A stretch of 64,000 nt of DNA from assembly GCF_001875725.1 (NCBI RefSeq), contig NZ_MLCQ01000029.1:62001-126000 (forward strand). The letters are read 5' to 3'. How positions within the stretch are numbered: position 1 is the first letter of the stretch; each line of letters opens with the position of its first letter. Below the pieces are notes generated by a model, which worked only from the letters and a program-made list of their open reading frames with translations, had not been told where the DNA came from and made no database searches. This DNA is from Corynebacterium sp. NML140438. GTDB taxonomy: Bacteria; Actinomycetota; Actinomycetes; Mycobacteriales; Mycobacteriaceae. A program made the translations under genes and the position numbers. Shown here one piece after another: positions 52,620 to 61,310 of this stretch.

Positions 52620-54863
52620 CTAGAAGTGCAGACCACCAGACATCGCCGCAGCAACACCACCACCAATTAACAGCAGCAGTACCACAATCGGAGCAACAAT
52701 CGCCGCGATATTCGTCTCACCAGCAGGCGCACCACTTACATCACCAGCACTCGGTGCTGGACGCGCTGCCGTGGTCAACTGCGAAGACTCATGCTTACCA
52801 GCCTTCACACTCGTTGTCGGCGCAGCCTGCGCATTGTGCTGCGGCTTACGAGGCGCACCAGCCATCGCATCACCATCAACATCAGCATCCATAACCGCGG
52901 CAACATCAAACCGGCCAGCAAAGGCCTGCGAGCCATCCTCATTGACCACACGCACATCCAACGGCAACGACGACGTCTTAACCACACCAACACTGATTGG
53001 CAGCGCAACCGTCGCCTCGCCTTGGCCTGCAACCGTCACAGTCTGCTCAGCCTTCCCAGACGGGTAGACAACCTCAACACGCATCCGGGCCGCATCCAAC
53101 CCAGGATTTGCAACCTTCAAGCTCACCATATTCTCACCACGGTGAAGCTCAGGGTCACCTACAACAGCAACCTTCGCACTACCCTGCGCGGCCTCAGCTT
53201 GCTGCATCGCTTCCTGCTGCGCGGCAAGCGCTTTACCATCAACCTTCACATCGGCGGCACCGATGGTGGAGTTGTAATCCTTGCCGATCTTGCCGGTGTT
53301 GATCATCAGGTTGTCCCAGTCGGCTGGCACACGGTAGTCACCTTTGTAGCAGTCCATGCCTGGCTGGTTGCACACCTCCGGCAGTGGCCCACCGGAGACG
53401 GATTCTTCATCCGAGTAGTTAAAGTGGGTGAACTGGTAGAGGTAGTTCATCACCGAGTAGTAGTTCGGCAGGTAATCCGACTGCGGGACCTCGTTGGCGA
53501 ACTTCATCGAACCATTATGGTTTAACCCCAACGTATGCCCCAGCTCGTGCATGATCGTGTTGCGCAGCTGATCATCGGTGCGCATGCGTTCATGCTTGGC
53601 AACATAAAACGAGTTATCCGCAACCAGGGCCAACCCGGTACCCCAGTGGCCACGCTGCATCTGGTCCCCAATGACACCAACCCGGAAGACTGCCGCACGC
53701 GCACCCAAAATGGTATCGATATTATCGACCAGCTTCATACCCGGGATGGTGCCCTCAAAGTAGTACGGGGCATACGGCTCAGTCTGCCCACCATGACGCG
53801 TCGGATAGTTTGCAATGTTGGTGTAGGTATCACCGGCATCGATGTGCAGGTTGACCCCGTACTGGTCGAAGCGATCCACCAACTGCTGCAAAATATCGCG
53901 GTGTGGGCGGTAGCTTGCCACCGACATCTGCGCACACATGGCAGCATCCGCACCAGGTGTGTCGCAGCCAGCCTGCTGCCACTGCGAATTCATCCAATTA
54001 AGCTGCAGGAACAAATCCGGTCGCTCAGGATCAGCACCCCACTGATTCAGTGGCATGACGGTACCATCGTGTAAGGTCACGCCTTCGCGTTCCCACATAT
54101 CCGGCAGACCGTCACCATCAGAATCAACAGCACTGTCCTGGGTTGCAACCTCCATGTGCATAGCGGCAGTCAACGTTGCACCAGCATCAATGCGCTCAAA
54201 CCAACGACCACGCTGGAAGCTGGCCCCTGCTGGATCCACAAACCCAACCTCACCGGCAGCCGTGGTGCGCTGGAACGCATCGGCTACACCAGACGAGGTT
54301 GCATTATCAAAGGCCACCGAGGTCTCATAGCCAAGCTGTGCCGGGGCAACAACAAACTTCCCATCCGTATAGGAGCCGGAAAGCCCGACCTGGGAGTTAA
54401 TCTGGTTCGTCAGATCCGCCTGCACAAACGCTGAAGCATCCTTGTTGTTGGTCACCCGCACAATGACATCGACACGGTTGCCATCAAAGCGGTATTCACG
54501 CTCCACTGACACACCAGCGTCCTGGTCTTCACCGCGGTAGATGACCACCTGGGTGTTACCATCACGGTAGGTATCCACGTTAAGGCCAGACTCTAAATCC
54601 ACCAACGCACCATCGGCACGCAAGTCCACGTACAGTGAGGACTCCTGGCTGCCTGCAATGGAGCGGGCATCCGTAAACTTCAACGTCGAAATACGACCCG
54701 GCTGTGTTACCGAGTTGTGAAAGACCGCACCCGGCCCGTCAGCGGTCACTGTGACCGACGAGTCAGCAACAGCCATCTCCGCGTGAGCAACCTGTGCACC
54801 ATTAGCCGCAACGGCCAACACACACGCTGCTACACATACCTTCCGCGCAATGCTGTTCATCAT
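52620..54863 (-). CDS. Secreted, membrane-anchored zinc metalloprotease
   Basis: This 747-aa protein has a signal peptide (IARKVCVAACVLAVAANGAQVAHAE-type), an N-terminal beta-rich domain, and a thrombospondin type 3-like Ca site (DSDGDGLPDMWE, about residue 255). A metzincin-type motif HELGHTLGLNHNG follows, with a Met turn in YYSVMNYL. A C-terminal Ala/Pro-rich linker ends in a membrane helix (IAAIVAPIVVLLLLIGGGVAAAM). It probably cleaves host or surface proteins. ATG 54863 is chosen (54860 is also possible), with AAGGA about 12 nt upstream; the frame opens at 54893. Confidence 0.85.
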   Translation of the reverse strand: MMNSIARKVCVAACVLAVAANGAQVAHAEMAVADSSVTVTADGPGAVFHNSVTQPGRISTLKFTDARSIAGSQESSLYVDLRADGALVDLESGLNVDTYRDGNTQVVIYRGEDQDAGVSVEREYRFDGNRVDVIVRVTNNKDASAFVQADLTNQINSQVGLSGSYTDGKFVVAPAQLGYETSVAFDNATSSGVADAFQRTTAAGEVGFVDPAGASFQRGRWFERIDAGATLTAAMHMEVATQDSAVDSDGDGLPDMWEREGVTLHDGTVMPLNQWGADPERPDLFLQLNWMNSQWQQAGCDTPGADAAMCAQMSVASYRPHRDILQQLVDRFDQYGVNLHIDAGDTYTNIANYPTRHGGQTEPYAPYYFEGTIPGMKLVDNIDTILGARAAVFRVGVIGDQMQRGHWGTGLALVADNSFYVAKHERMRTDDQLRNTIMHELGHTLGLNHNGSMKFANEVPQSDYLPNYYSVMNYLYQFTHFNYSDEESVSGGPLPEVCNQPGMDCYKGDYRVPADWDNLMINTGKIGKDYNSTIGAADVKVDGKALAAQQEAMQQAEAAQGSAKVAVVGDPELHRGENMVSLKVANPGLDAARMRVEVVYPSGKAEQTVTVAGQGEATVALPISVGVVKTSSLPLDVRVVNEDGSQAFAGRFDVAAVMDADVDGDAMAGAPRKPQHNAQAAPTTSVKAGKHESSQLTTAARPAPSAGDVSGAPAGETNIAAIVAPIVVLLLLIGGGVAAAMSGGLHF

Positions 54864-55407
54864 CGTTGTCACAATCCTTATACCTTCCATCACGCACCAC
54901 CCAACCGGTGGAACATGAAACCCTTCGTTGTTCTGACCCCAAGTTTATGCACCGCAACTATACATGGCCAATCCACCCAAAACACGACAACAAAACAGGC
55001 AAAAACACGCCCACAAAACTCGGATTGTTCAACACATCTAGCCCTACAACCTGCACACATAGCTTAAAAAACACTCAGGAACCATCGCAACAAACCCAAC
55101 ATGTTCAACAAACCCACCGACACCTGTCGATGGGTGTTCAACAATCAACCCGCCCGCATATTATGCGCTCTAGTGCAACAGTGGGTAAGAGAATACTTAA
55201 CAAATCGGGATTACCAGGCACAACATGTGTCATTCGACACGTGTCGCCGACACTATTAATGCACAACCTTTTTATGCTAAAAACCTTTCGTGGTCTAGTG
55301 TAGTCAAACTTAGGCCCTATGGATGTGTTAGGCAGACCTTTTCGCGATCGTTGAACAGTTACCACCCCCGCGTTTTACCCCCGTTGGGTTGGGTCGAAAG
55401 TATGAAA
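54864..55407. other. Long AT-rich gap upstream of the metalloprotease gene
   Basis: About 540 bp without a gene lie upstream of the metalloprotease gene, towards the sigH-rshA terminator. It holds a perfect 12-bp palindrome, CGACACGTGTCG (about 55236-55247), a related CGACA-CC-TGTCG about 115 bp before it, and several GTTCAACA repeats. This looks like a complex regulatory region for the metalloprotease. Confidence 0.45.
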
Positions 55408-55444
55408 GGCCCGAACCAGCATGATGCTTGTACTGGTTCGGGCC
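55408..55444 (-). terminator. Terminator of the sigH-rshA operon
   Basis: GGCCCGAACCAG pairs perfectly with CTGGTTCGGGCC around a 13-nt loop, followed on the minus strand by TTTCATAC. It is 26 bp after the rshA stop. Confidence 0.85.
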
Positions 55445-55470
55445 CGGCAAACAACGCCAACACGCGGTAC

Positions 55471-55746
55471 TTAGCGCCGCTGAATGCGCACCTCTGTGTA
55501 AGAAATTGACGTGATAATCCGCTCCCGCAACACCCTTGGCGCTTGGGCCTGCCCGCAGCAGTCGCGCACCAGGCCGCGGATCGCTTCCTCCGATTCAAGC
55601 TGACGGAGGCAGTCCGGGCAGCTGGCTAGTTCCTGCCGGATCGCGGCGACGCGCTCCGGTGCAGTGTCGGGCTGGAACAGCTCGCACAACAGCTGGTGCA
55701 TGCCACGGCAGTCGGCTTCATTTGCGTGGTTATGTTCTGTTGCCAT
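55471..55746 (-). CDS. rshA: Anti-sigma factor RshA (RsrA family)
   Basis: The 91-aa protein has the redox cysteines of the zinc-binding anti-sigma family: DCRGMHQLLCELF near the N-terminus, SCPDCLRQLE in the centre, and DCCGQ. It holds SigH inactive until disulfide stress releases it. The position usually occupied by the zinc-ligand His in HxxxCxxC reads Glu here (QELASCPDC). The start overlaps the sigH stop (TAATG), so synthesis is coupled. Confidence 0.9.
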   Translation of the reverse strand: MATEHNHANEADCRGMHQLLCELFQPDTAPERVAAIRQELASCPDCLRQLESEEAIRGLVRDCCGQAQAPRVLRERIITSISYTEVRIQRR

Positions 55747-56357
55747 TACTTCTCCTCCGCTTTCTGCTGCGTCAACTCCGCCATATCCGCATGGTCGAGC
55801 CCGATGCCCTGTTCGTGTGCTACGTCTTTCAACATCTCGCGGAGCTGTTTTCTTCCACGGTGCAGTCGGCTCATCACGGTCCCCAGCGGAATGTCCATCA
55901 CTTCGGCGATTTCCTTGTACGCCATGCCTTCGACGTCCGCGTAGTAGACCACCATGCGGTAGTCCTCGTTGAGCGCATTGAGCGCTTCGCTGATCCGCGA
56001 GTTCGGCATCGCCTTGAGCGCCTCAACCTCCGCCGATTCGAGGCCCGTCGAATCGTGCGAGCTTGTGGTGTAGAGCTGGTGGTCAGTCACATCCTCGGCG
56101 GAAGTTTCCAGTGGTCGACGCTGCTTCTTCCTGTACGAGTTGATGTACGTGTTCGTCATAATTCGGTACATCCAGGCCTTCAGGTTGGTTCCTGGTTTGA
56201 AGCTGTCGAACGCGTTGTACGCCTTCAAAAAGGTCTCTTGCACGAGGTCTTCGGCGTCTTGGGGGTTGCGGGTCATCCGCAGCGCACCGCCGTAGAGCTG
56301 GTCGAGCAGCGGCATCGCTTCCTCAGTAAAGCGTGTTTTGAGGTCAGTTTCGGGCAT
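55746..56357 (-). CDS. sigH: ECF sigma factor SigH
   Basis: The 203-aa ECF sigma factor has region 2 ([23 protein letters not shown], then [16 protein letters not shown]) and region 4 ([26 protein letters not shown]). It controls thiol-oxidative and heat stress genes with RshA. TACAAT lies 7 nt before ATG 56357, suggesting a leaderless transcript; ATG 56366 would overlap that box. Confidence 0.93.
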   Translation of the reverse strand: MPETDLKTRFTEEAMPLLDQLYGGALRMTRNPQDAEDLVQETFLKAYNAFDSFKPGTNLKAWMYRIMTNTYINSYRKKQRRPLETSAEDVTDHQLYTTSSHDSTGLESAEVEALKAMPNSRISEALNALNEDYRMVVYYADVEGMAYKEIAEVMDIPLGTVMSRLHRGRKQLREMLKDVAHEQGIGLDHADMAELTQQKAEEK

Positions 56358-56402
56358 AGGGGCCATTGTAGCTATCCGGGCGCGCGACGTAGCATCGTCT
56401 GT

Positions 56403-56870
56403 ATGCAACGAACTCGTGCTTTGAAAGTTGTGGCAAAGACGCCGCATAAGGTGTTGGAGTACGCCGCGAGCCAGGATAATTTCGGTGAGCATTCGGCCCA
56501 TGAGCTGGGGCTTGACCCCACGACGGTGCTCAAGACGCTGGTGGTGTCGAATGTGCAGGACCCGAAGAAGCTTGCACTGTGTTGCGTGCCGGTCTCCAGG
56601 CACTTGAGTTTGAAGGCGGCAGCGAAGGCGCTGGGCTGGAAGAAGGCGGCGATGGCGGAGCTCGCCCAGGCTGAGCACGCCACGGGCTATGTGGTGGGTG
56701 GGATCTCACCGCTGGGCACGCTCAAGAGGCTCCCAGTGCTTCTCGACGCCACCATCGAGCCACTCGACGCCATCACCGTCTCCGCCGGTCAGCGGGGGCT
56801 ATCCGTGCAGCTTGCCCCGGCTGATCTTGCGAAGCTGACATCCGGGAAGTTCGCACCGATTGGCGCCTAG
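56403..56870 (+). CDS. ybaK: YbaK-type Cys-tRNA(Pro)/Cys-tRNA(Cys) deacylase
   Basis: The 155-aa protein has the YbaK fold, with [35 protein letters not shown] in two parts and the [21 protein letters not shown] motif around the conserved active-site Lys and Gly. It hydrolyses mischarged tRNA. TAGCAT lies 7 nt before ATG 56403, so it may be leaderless. It is divergent from sigH and convergent with yedK, overlapping by 4 bp. Confidence 0.9.
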   Translation: MQRTRALKVVAKTPHKVLEYAASQDNFGEHSAHELGLDPTTVLKTLVVSNVQDPKKLALCCVPVSRHLSLKAAAKALGWKKAAMAELAQAEHATGYVVGGISPLGTLKRLPVLLDATIEPLDAITVSAGQRGLSVQLAPADLAKLTSGKFAPIGA

Positions 56871-57514
56871 ATCGGTTGGATGAGTTCGGGCGAGTCGTTT
56901 CGGACGTTGCCCACCTCGCGCCCAACAGCGTGCCACTGCAGCTGCGGTGCAACCCGCGACGGGTAAATGAGCGCCTGGGCTTCTTCGGGCGTGCCCTGCG
57001 TCCACTGTTCTACTTCCTCAGGCAGGAGGAACAGTGGAAGCCGGTGGTGCATCCACGCGATGCGCTCGGCAGCCTCGGTGGTGACCATGGTCGTCGAAAG
57101 CCGATCGGCGCCGGTGTCCCACAGTGCGGCCGCGACGAGCATCCCGGATTCCGGGGTGACGTAGTAGGGCTGTTGTTCGTGCCATTCGTAGTAGCCGTCG
57201 AGAAGCATGACGCCGCGCTGAGCGCGCATGGCGTTTCGAAACGACGGCTTCTCCGCAACAGTCTCGCCGCGCGCGTTAAAGAGGGGCGGGCCGGAGTCGT
57301 CGCGCTTCCAGCCTGGTAGCAGGCCCCAGCGGGCTGCCTGGAGCAGCGCCTCGGTGCCGTGGAAGCGCACAAGTGGGACCTGATGCGTCGGCGCAACGTT
57401 GTAGCGAGCAGGCGGCGTGCCGTCTGGCGTGAGGACCTCGCTCACACCAGGCAGCGAGCCCACAAAATCAACGAGTTGCTCGCCGGTGCTAAACAAAACG
57501 AAACGGCCACACAT
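56867..57514 (-). CDS. yedK: SRAP (YedK/HMCES) abasic-site DNA-protein crosslink enzyme
   Basis: The 215-aa protein begins MCGRF, with Cys2 as the crosslinking nucleophile. It has the conserved Asn in PARYNVAPT, the [13 protein letters not shown] segment, Glu in GYYEWHE, and His in MHHRLPLFL. It shields abasic sites in single-stranded DNA. CATAAT lies 6 nt before the ATG, so the transcript is probably leaderless; it is divergent from aroA across only 21 bp. Confidence 0.93.
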   Translation of the reverse strand: MCGRFVLFSTGEQLVDFVGSLPGVSEVLTPDGTPPARYNVAPTHQVPLVRFHGTEALLQAARWGLLPGWKRDDSGPPLFNARGETVAEKPSFRNAMRAQRGVMLLDGYYEWHEQQPYYVTPESGMLVAAALWDTGADRLSTTMVTTEAAERIAWMHHRLPLFLLPEEVEQWTQGTPEEAQALIYPSRVAPQLQWHAVGREVGNVRNDSPELIQPI

Positions 57515-57535
57515 TCCTCCATTATGATGTACGCC
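57515..57535. promoter_or_regulatory. 21-bp divergent promoter shared by yedK and aroA
   Basis: The gap contains TATGAT (57523-57528), 7 nt before the aroA ATG. On the other strand CATAAT (57526-57521) lies 6 nt before the yedK ATG. The two -10 boxes overlap, so both transcripts would be leaderless and the promoters mutually exclusive. Confidence 0.6.
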
Positions 57536-58804
57536 ATGACTGACTTGTGGCCAGCCCCCTCAATTGCCGACCCCGTCCGCGCCACGCTCGCGCTGCCGGG
57601 GTCGAAATCGATGACCAACCGCGCTTACATCCTGGCGGCGCTGGCCTCTGGTCCGTCGACGCTCGTCGGGGCGCTGCGCTCCCGCGACACCGACCTCATG
57701 GAGGCTGCCCTGGCTGCCCTCGGCGTGCAGTTCGCCCACGACGGCGACACCGTCCACGTCCAGCCAGCGCCCCTGCGCGGCGGCGACATCGACTGTGGCC
57801 TGGCCGGCACTGTGATGCGCTTCGTGCCTCCCGTGGCGGCGTTTGCGCGGGGCACCACTCGCTTCGACGGCGACCCGCACGCCCGCACCCGGCCGATGGG
57901 CACCATCCTGGACGCGCTGCGCCAGCTCGGCGCCGATATCGAGGGTGAGCGCCTCCCCTTCACCGTCCACGGCACCGGCACCGTCGCAGGCGGGGACGTC
58001 AGCATCGACGCCTCCGGGTCCTCCCAGTTCGTTTCCGGTCTGTTGCTTGCCGCGGCTCGCTTCGAGCACGGCGTCACGATCACCCACACAGGCGACTCGT
58101 TGCCGTCCATGCCACACATTGAAATGACGGTGGAGATGTTGCGCGAAGCGGGCGTCGAAACGCAGTACGAGGACGGGACCTGGCGCGTGGCCCCGCAAGA
58201 GATCCGCGGGCGGCGCTGGGAGATTGAGCCCGACTTGTCGAACGCGACGCCGTTTTTGGCCGCCGCGGCAGTCACCGGCGGCGAGGTGTGCATCGAGCAC
58301 TGGCCTGCACAGACGACGCAGCCTGGCGACGCCATCCGCGACATTCTGGCGCAGATGGGCTGCGAAGTAGATATGTCGGGCAACGCGCTGCGCGTCCAGG
58401 GACCGACCCCGGGCACCCTGCGTGGCATCAGCCTGGACATGGGCAACATCGGTGAGCTCACCCCGACCGTCGCGGCGCTGGCGACGCAGGCAGCGACCCC
58501 CTCGAAGCTGACCGGCATCGCGCACCTGCGCGGCCACGAAACGGACCGGCTCGCCGCGCTCACCGCCGAGATCAACAGGCTCGGCGGCGCGTGCAAGGAG
58601 CTCGAGGACGGCCTCCGCATCCACCCGCAGCCACTCCACGGTGGCACGTGGCACTCCTACGACGACCACCGCATGGCCACCGCCGGCGCGATCATTGGGC
58701 TGCGCACCCCAAATGTGCAGGTAGAAAACATCGCAACCACCGCGAAGACCCTCCCCGACTTCCCCGCGATGTGGCACACCGCGCTCGAACAAGAAGAAGC
58801 ATAG
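57536..58804 (+). CDS. aroA: 3-phosphoshikimate 1-carboxyvinyltransferase (EPSP synthase)
   Basis: This 422-aa enzyme of the shikimate pathway joins shikimate-3-phosphate and phosphoenolpyruvate. It has [46 protein letters not shown] and [17 protein letters not shown] with the expected catalytic Lys, Arg and Asp. ATG 57536 is set by the leaderless -10 and the normal N-terminus. The gene is 10 bp upstream of rsgA. Confidence 0.95.
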   Translation: MTDLWPAPSIADPVRATLALPGSKSMTNRAYILAALASGPSTLVGALRSRDTDLMEAALAALGVQFAHDGDTVHVQPAPLRGGDIDCGLAGTVMRFVPPVAAFARGTTRFDGDPHARTRPMGTILDALRQLGADIEGERLPFTVHGTGTVAGGDVSIDASGSSQFVSGLLLAAARFEHGVTITHTGDSLPSMPHIEMTVEMLREAGVETQYEDGTWRVAPQEIRGRRWEIEPDLSNATPFLAAAAVTGGEVCIEHWPAQTTQPGDAIRDILAQMGCEVDMSGNALRVQGPTPGTLRGISLDMGNIGELTPTVAALATQAATPSKLTGIAHLRGHETDRLAALTAEINRLGGACKELEDGLRIHPQPLHGGTWHSYDDHRMATAGAIIGLRTPNVQVENIATTAKTLPDFPAMWHTALEQEEA

Positions 58805-58814
58805 AAAGAACCTC

Positions 58815-59837
58815 ATGGCACGCCGCAAGTTCAGCGATTACGACGAATCCGACGTCCGCGTCCGCCCCGGGCGCGGCTCACGCCCCCGCACCAAGGACCG
58901 ACCCTCCTACGAGGACGCGCTCACCGGGATGGTGGTCACCAAAGACAGGGGGCGCTGGGGCGTCATGCTGGACAACGGCACCCTAGTGAACTGTATGCGG
59001 GCACGCCACCTGAAGCGCACCAGCATCGAAGTCAGCGACCGAGTCAGCGTCGTGGGTGATACCAGCGGGCGCAAGGACACGCTCGCCCGCATCGTGCACC
59101 GCGCCGACCGCATCTCTGTACTCCGCCGCACTGCCGACGACACAGACCCCTTCGAGCGTGTCGTCGTTGCCAACGCTGAGTTGCTACTCATCGTGGTCGC
59201 CGCCGCCGACCCGCCACCACGCACGGGCCTGGTGGAGCGTGCCCTCATCGCCGCGTTCGTCGGCGACGTGCGCCCCATCGTCTGTATGACCAAGACCGAC
59301 CTCGCGCGCCCGGACGAGTTCATCGCCGAAATCGAGGACCTCAACGTCGAAGTCCTCACCGTAGGTATCGACGACCCCCTCGACCAGCTCACACAACGCC
59401 TCGCCGGGCACGTGTCCGCCTGCATCGGGCACTCCGGCGTGGGCAAGTCGAGGCTGGTCAACCGCCTCGTCCCGGACGCGCAACGCGAAACCGGCGACGT
59501 CTCCGGCGTCGGCAAGGGGCGTCACACCTCGACGCAATCCGTGGCGCTCGAGCTGCCGGGAGGCGGCTGGATCATCGATACGCCGGGCATCCGCTCGTTC
59601 GGCCTGGCCCACGTCTCCCCCGACCAGGTCATCGACGTCTTCCCCGAGCTCGCCGAGGCAGCCCAACAATGCCCGCGTGGCTGCACGCACGCCGGCCCGC
59701 CCACGGACCCGGAGTGCGCCTGGGACGCCTTCGAAGAAGGCGCGCTGTCGCGCCGCGTCGCCGCGGTCCGGCGCCTGCTGAGCGCACTGCGCTCCAACAA
59801 CGAGTGGGAACTAAAGCAGCTCGACGAGGAACGGTAG
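58815..59837 (+). CDS. rsgA: Ribosome biogenesis GTPase RsgA
   Basis: The 340-aa protein has an N-terminal OB fold, then a circularly permuted GTPase in the order G4 (MTKTDLA), G1 (GHSGVGKSRLV), G3 (IDTPGIRSFG). A C-terminal zinc motif follows (CPRGCTHAGPPTDPEC). RsgA assists late 30S maturation. It has a normal length and follows aroA in one operon. Confidence 0.93.
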   Translation: MARRKFSDYDESDVRVRPGRGSRPRTKDRPSYEDALTGMVVTKDRGRWGVMLDNGTLVNCMRARHLKRTSIEVSDRVSVVGDTSGRKDTLARIVHRADRISVLRRTADDTDPFERVVVANAELLLIVVAAADPPPRTGLVERALIAAFVGDVRPIVCMTKTDLARPDEFIAEIEDLNVEVLTVGIDDPLDQLTQRLAGHVSACIGHSGVGKSRLVNRLVPDAQRETGDVSGVGKGRHTSTQSVALELPGGGWIIDTPGIRSFGLAHVSPDQVIDVFPELAEAAQQCPRGCTHAGPPTDPECAWDAFEEGALSRRVAAVRRLLSALRSNNEWELKQLDEER

Positions 59838-60305
59838 CTCGCTGACGTCGTAGAACGCCAGGTAGTTGTCCTGAGCGTCCCCGACTGCCAGCTCCGCGTC
59901 CTCATCCCCGAGGTCGGCGGCGTCGATGTGCTCGATAGCCTTCGCCGTCGCCGCTTCCGCCTCCGCCAAGTCGATGTGGATCGCGGCAACGTCCTCCAGC
60001 GCCACCGGCCCAGACACCCGTACCACGGAATCCCCCATGTCGTCGGCTTCCTCGGCGTCCACGTCCGCGGAGATCACCACGCGACGGTGCGGGAAACGAT
60101 CCTGGTCACCGATGGCCAGCAGGCGGATGGAGGCCAGCGCGGCGTCGTCAAACGCCACTGCCTCGATCTCCTCCTCGTCGCCGGAGGTGAAGAACTCGCG
60201 CAGCGCCGTCGTCGCGGCGAAGCCCCACCCGTTGCGCGGGTGCAGAACCTTGTCAGCGGCGAGCCCCTCCACCATGGAGAACGTCGCGGGAATGTAGACG
60301 CGCAT
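59811..60305 (-). CDS. DUF6912 family protein
   Basis: This 164-aa protein begins MRVYIPATFSMVEGLAADKVL and has the acidic, helical C-terminal half typical of this actinobacterial family of unknown function. The start overlaps the HAD gene stop (TAATG). The 3' end overlaps convergent rsgA by 27 bp. Confidence 0.8.
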   Translation of the reverse strand: MRVYIPATFSMVEGLAADKVLHPRNGWGFAATTALREFFTSGDEEEIEAVAFDDAALASIRLLAIGDQDRFPHRRVVISADVDAEEADDMGDSVVRVSGPVALEDVAAIHIDLAEAEAATAKAIEHIDAADLGDEDAELAVGDAQDNYLAFYDVSELPFLVELL

Positions 60306-60718
60306 TAAAACTCCCCCTCGATATTGAACAGCGTCTGGATCTCCACCGCGGTGCGGTCAAACGCCGTGTGCAAAATCGCGATCATGCCGCACTCGACGGC
60401 CGAGCGCACGTTCATGATGTCGTCGTCGATCATGACGCACTCGTTGAGCGGGACATCCAACGCATCAGCCGCAGCCTGGAACGCGGCCGGGGACGGCTTC
60501 TCCGCACCAATATCACCAGAGAGCACCACCGCGTCCACGACACCGCGGAACTCCCAGTCGCGCACCGCGTCCGCCATCTGGCCCTCGGATTCCTCGTTAG
60601 ACAAAATGCCGACAGCCTTGTCCTTCTCCTTCACAGCCTCAATGAGCTGCTGCCACCGGCGTTGGTCCTCCTGGTCCTGATCCAACACACCTGCGTAGTC
60701 AATAATGAGTCCCTGCAT
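60305..60718 (-). CDS. HAD-family hydrolase
   Basis: The 137-aa protein has HAD motif I IIDYAGVLD, motif II ILSNEE, motif III Lys in GAEKPSPAAF and motif IV MIDDDIMN. It lacks a large cap domain, so it resembles the small HAD-IA group that acts on phosphorylated small molecules or proteins. In motif I the second Asp of DxD is Ala (DYA), as in some non-phosphatase members, so activity is uncertain. It is co-transcribed with the DUF6912 gene. Confidence 0.85.
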   Translation of the reverse strand: MQGLIIDYAGVLDQDQEDQRRWQQLIEAVKEKDKAVGILSNEESEGQMADAVRDWEFRGVVDAVVLSGDIGAEKPSPAAFQAAADALDVPLNECVMIDDDIMNVRSAVECGMIAILHTAFDRTAVEIQTLFNIEGEF

Positions 60719-60868
60719 CTGGACGCCTCAATTCCTGTACTTCGTTTTGCTTCTTCTGCAGTGCACACCAAGGTGCGCAAATTCTCCTAGCGCCATCACG
60801 GCGCGAACGTGCACAATACTACCTACCAGCACGCCACACCGTGCACAACGATACGAAAGGACCCCGCC

Positions 60869-61276
60869 ATGACCTACTACCCCGCACCCGGCCACCAGCA
60901 TGTCCAACTGCTCGTCCCCTCCCCAAAGCGCTCCGAGCGCACCACGGAGGCTCAGCGCCGCCAGGCAAGGTACTCCCCCAGCGATCCACGCCGCACCGCC
61001 TCAAACGTCGCACCGCTCGTCCGCACGGCGCTCGCGGCGAGCTTCGGCGCCACAAACCTCCGCGTACTACGCGCCGACCGCTTCTCGACGGCCGCCCGCG
61101 CCAATGTCCGCGCCTACCGGCGCTTCCAGCAGCAACACGCGGGCCCGCCACGCATCGTGACCTGCCACGCCCGCGACGGCGGCGAGTTCTTCGGCACCGT
61201 CGCCACAGGCCAAAAACGGTTCGGGTTCGTGGCAAAAATGGACAACGGCCGGCTGGTGTCCTTCAAAGTTTTGTAA
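60869..61276 (+). CDS. Rv3235-type conserved protein
   Basis: ATG 60869 has AAAGGA 7 nt upstream. The 135-aa protein is basic, with a Pro/Arg-rich N-terminus and a C-terminal domain (VRAYRRFQQQH, FFGTVATGQKRFGFVAKMDNGRLVSFKVL) matching the small actinobacterial family beside secA (Rv3235). The function is unknown; the C-terminal domain resembles the accessory domain of some SecA-linked proteins only by location. Confidence 0.75.
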   Translation: MTYYPAPGHQHVQLLVPSPKRSERTTEAQRRQARYSPSDPRRTASNVAPLVRTALAASFGATNLRVLRADRFSTAARANVRAYRRFQQQHAGPPRIVTCHARDGGEFFGTVATGQKRFGFVAKMDNGRLVSFKVL

Positions 61277-61310
61277 GTGACACCACCCGGCCAGGGCCTA
61301 CCTGTCGAAC

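Noticed and set aside
57560..58828. 422-aa minus-strand ORF opposite aroA
   Set aside because: Its length mirrors aroA; the antisense composition and absence of motifs mark it as a shadow.
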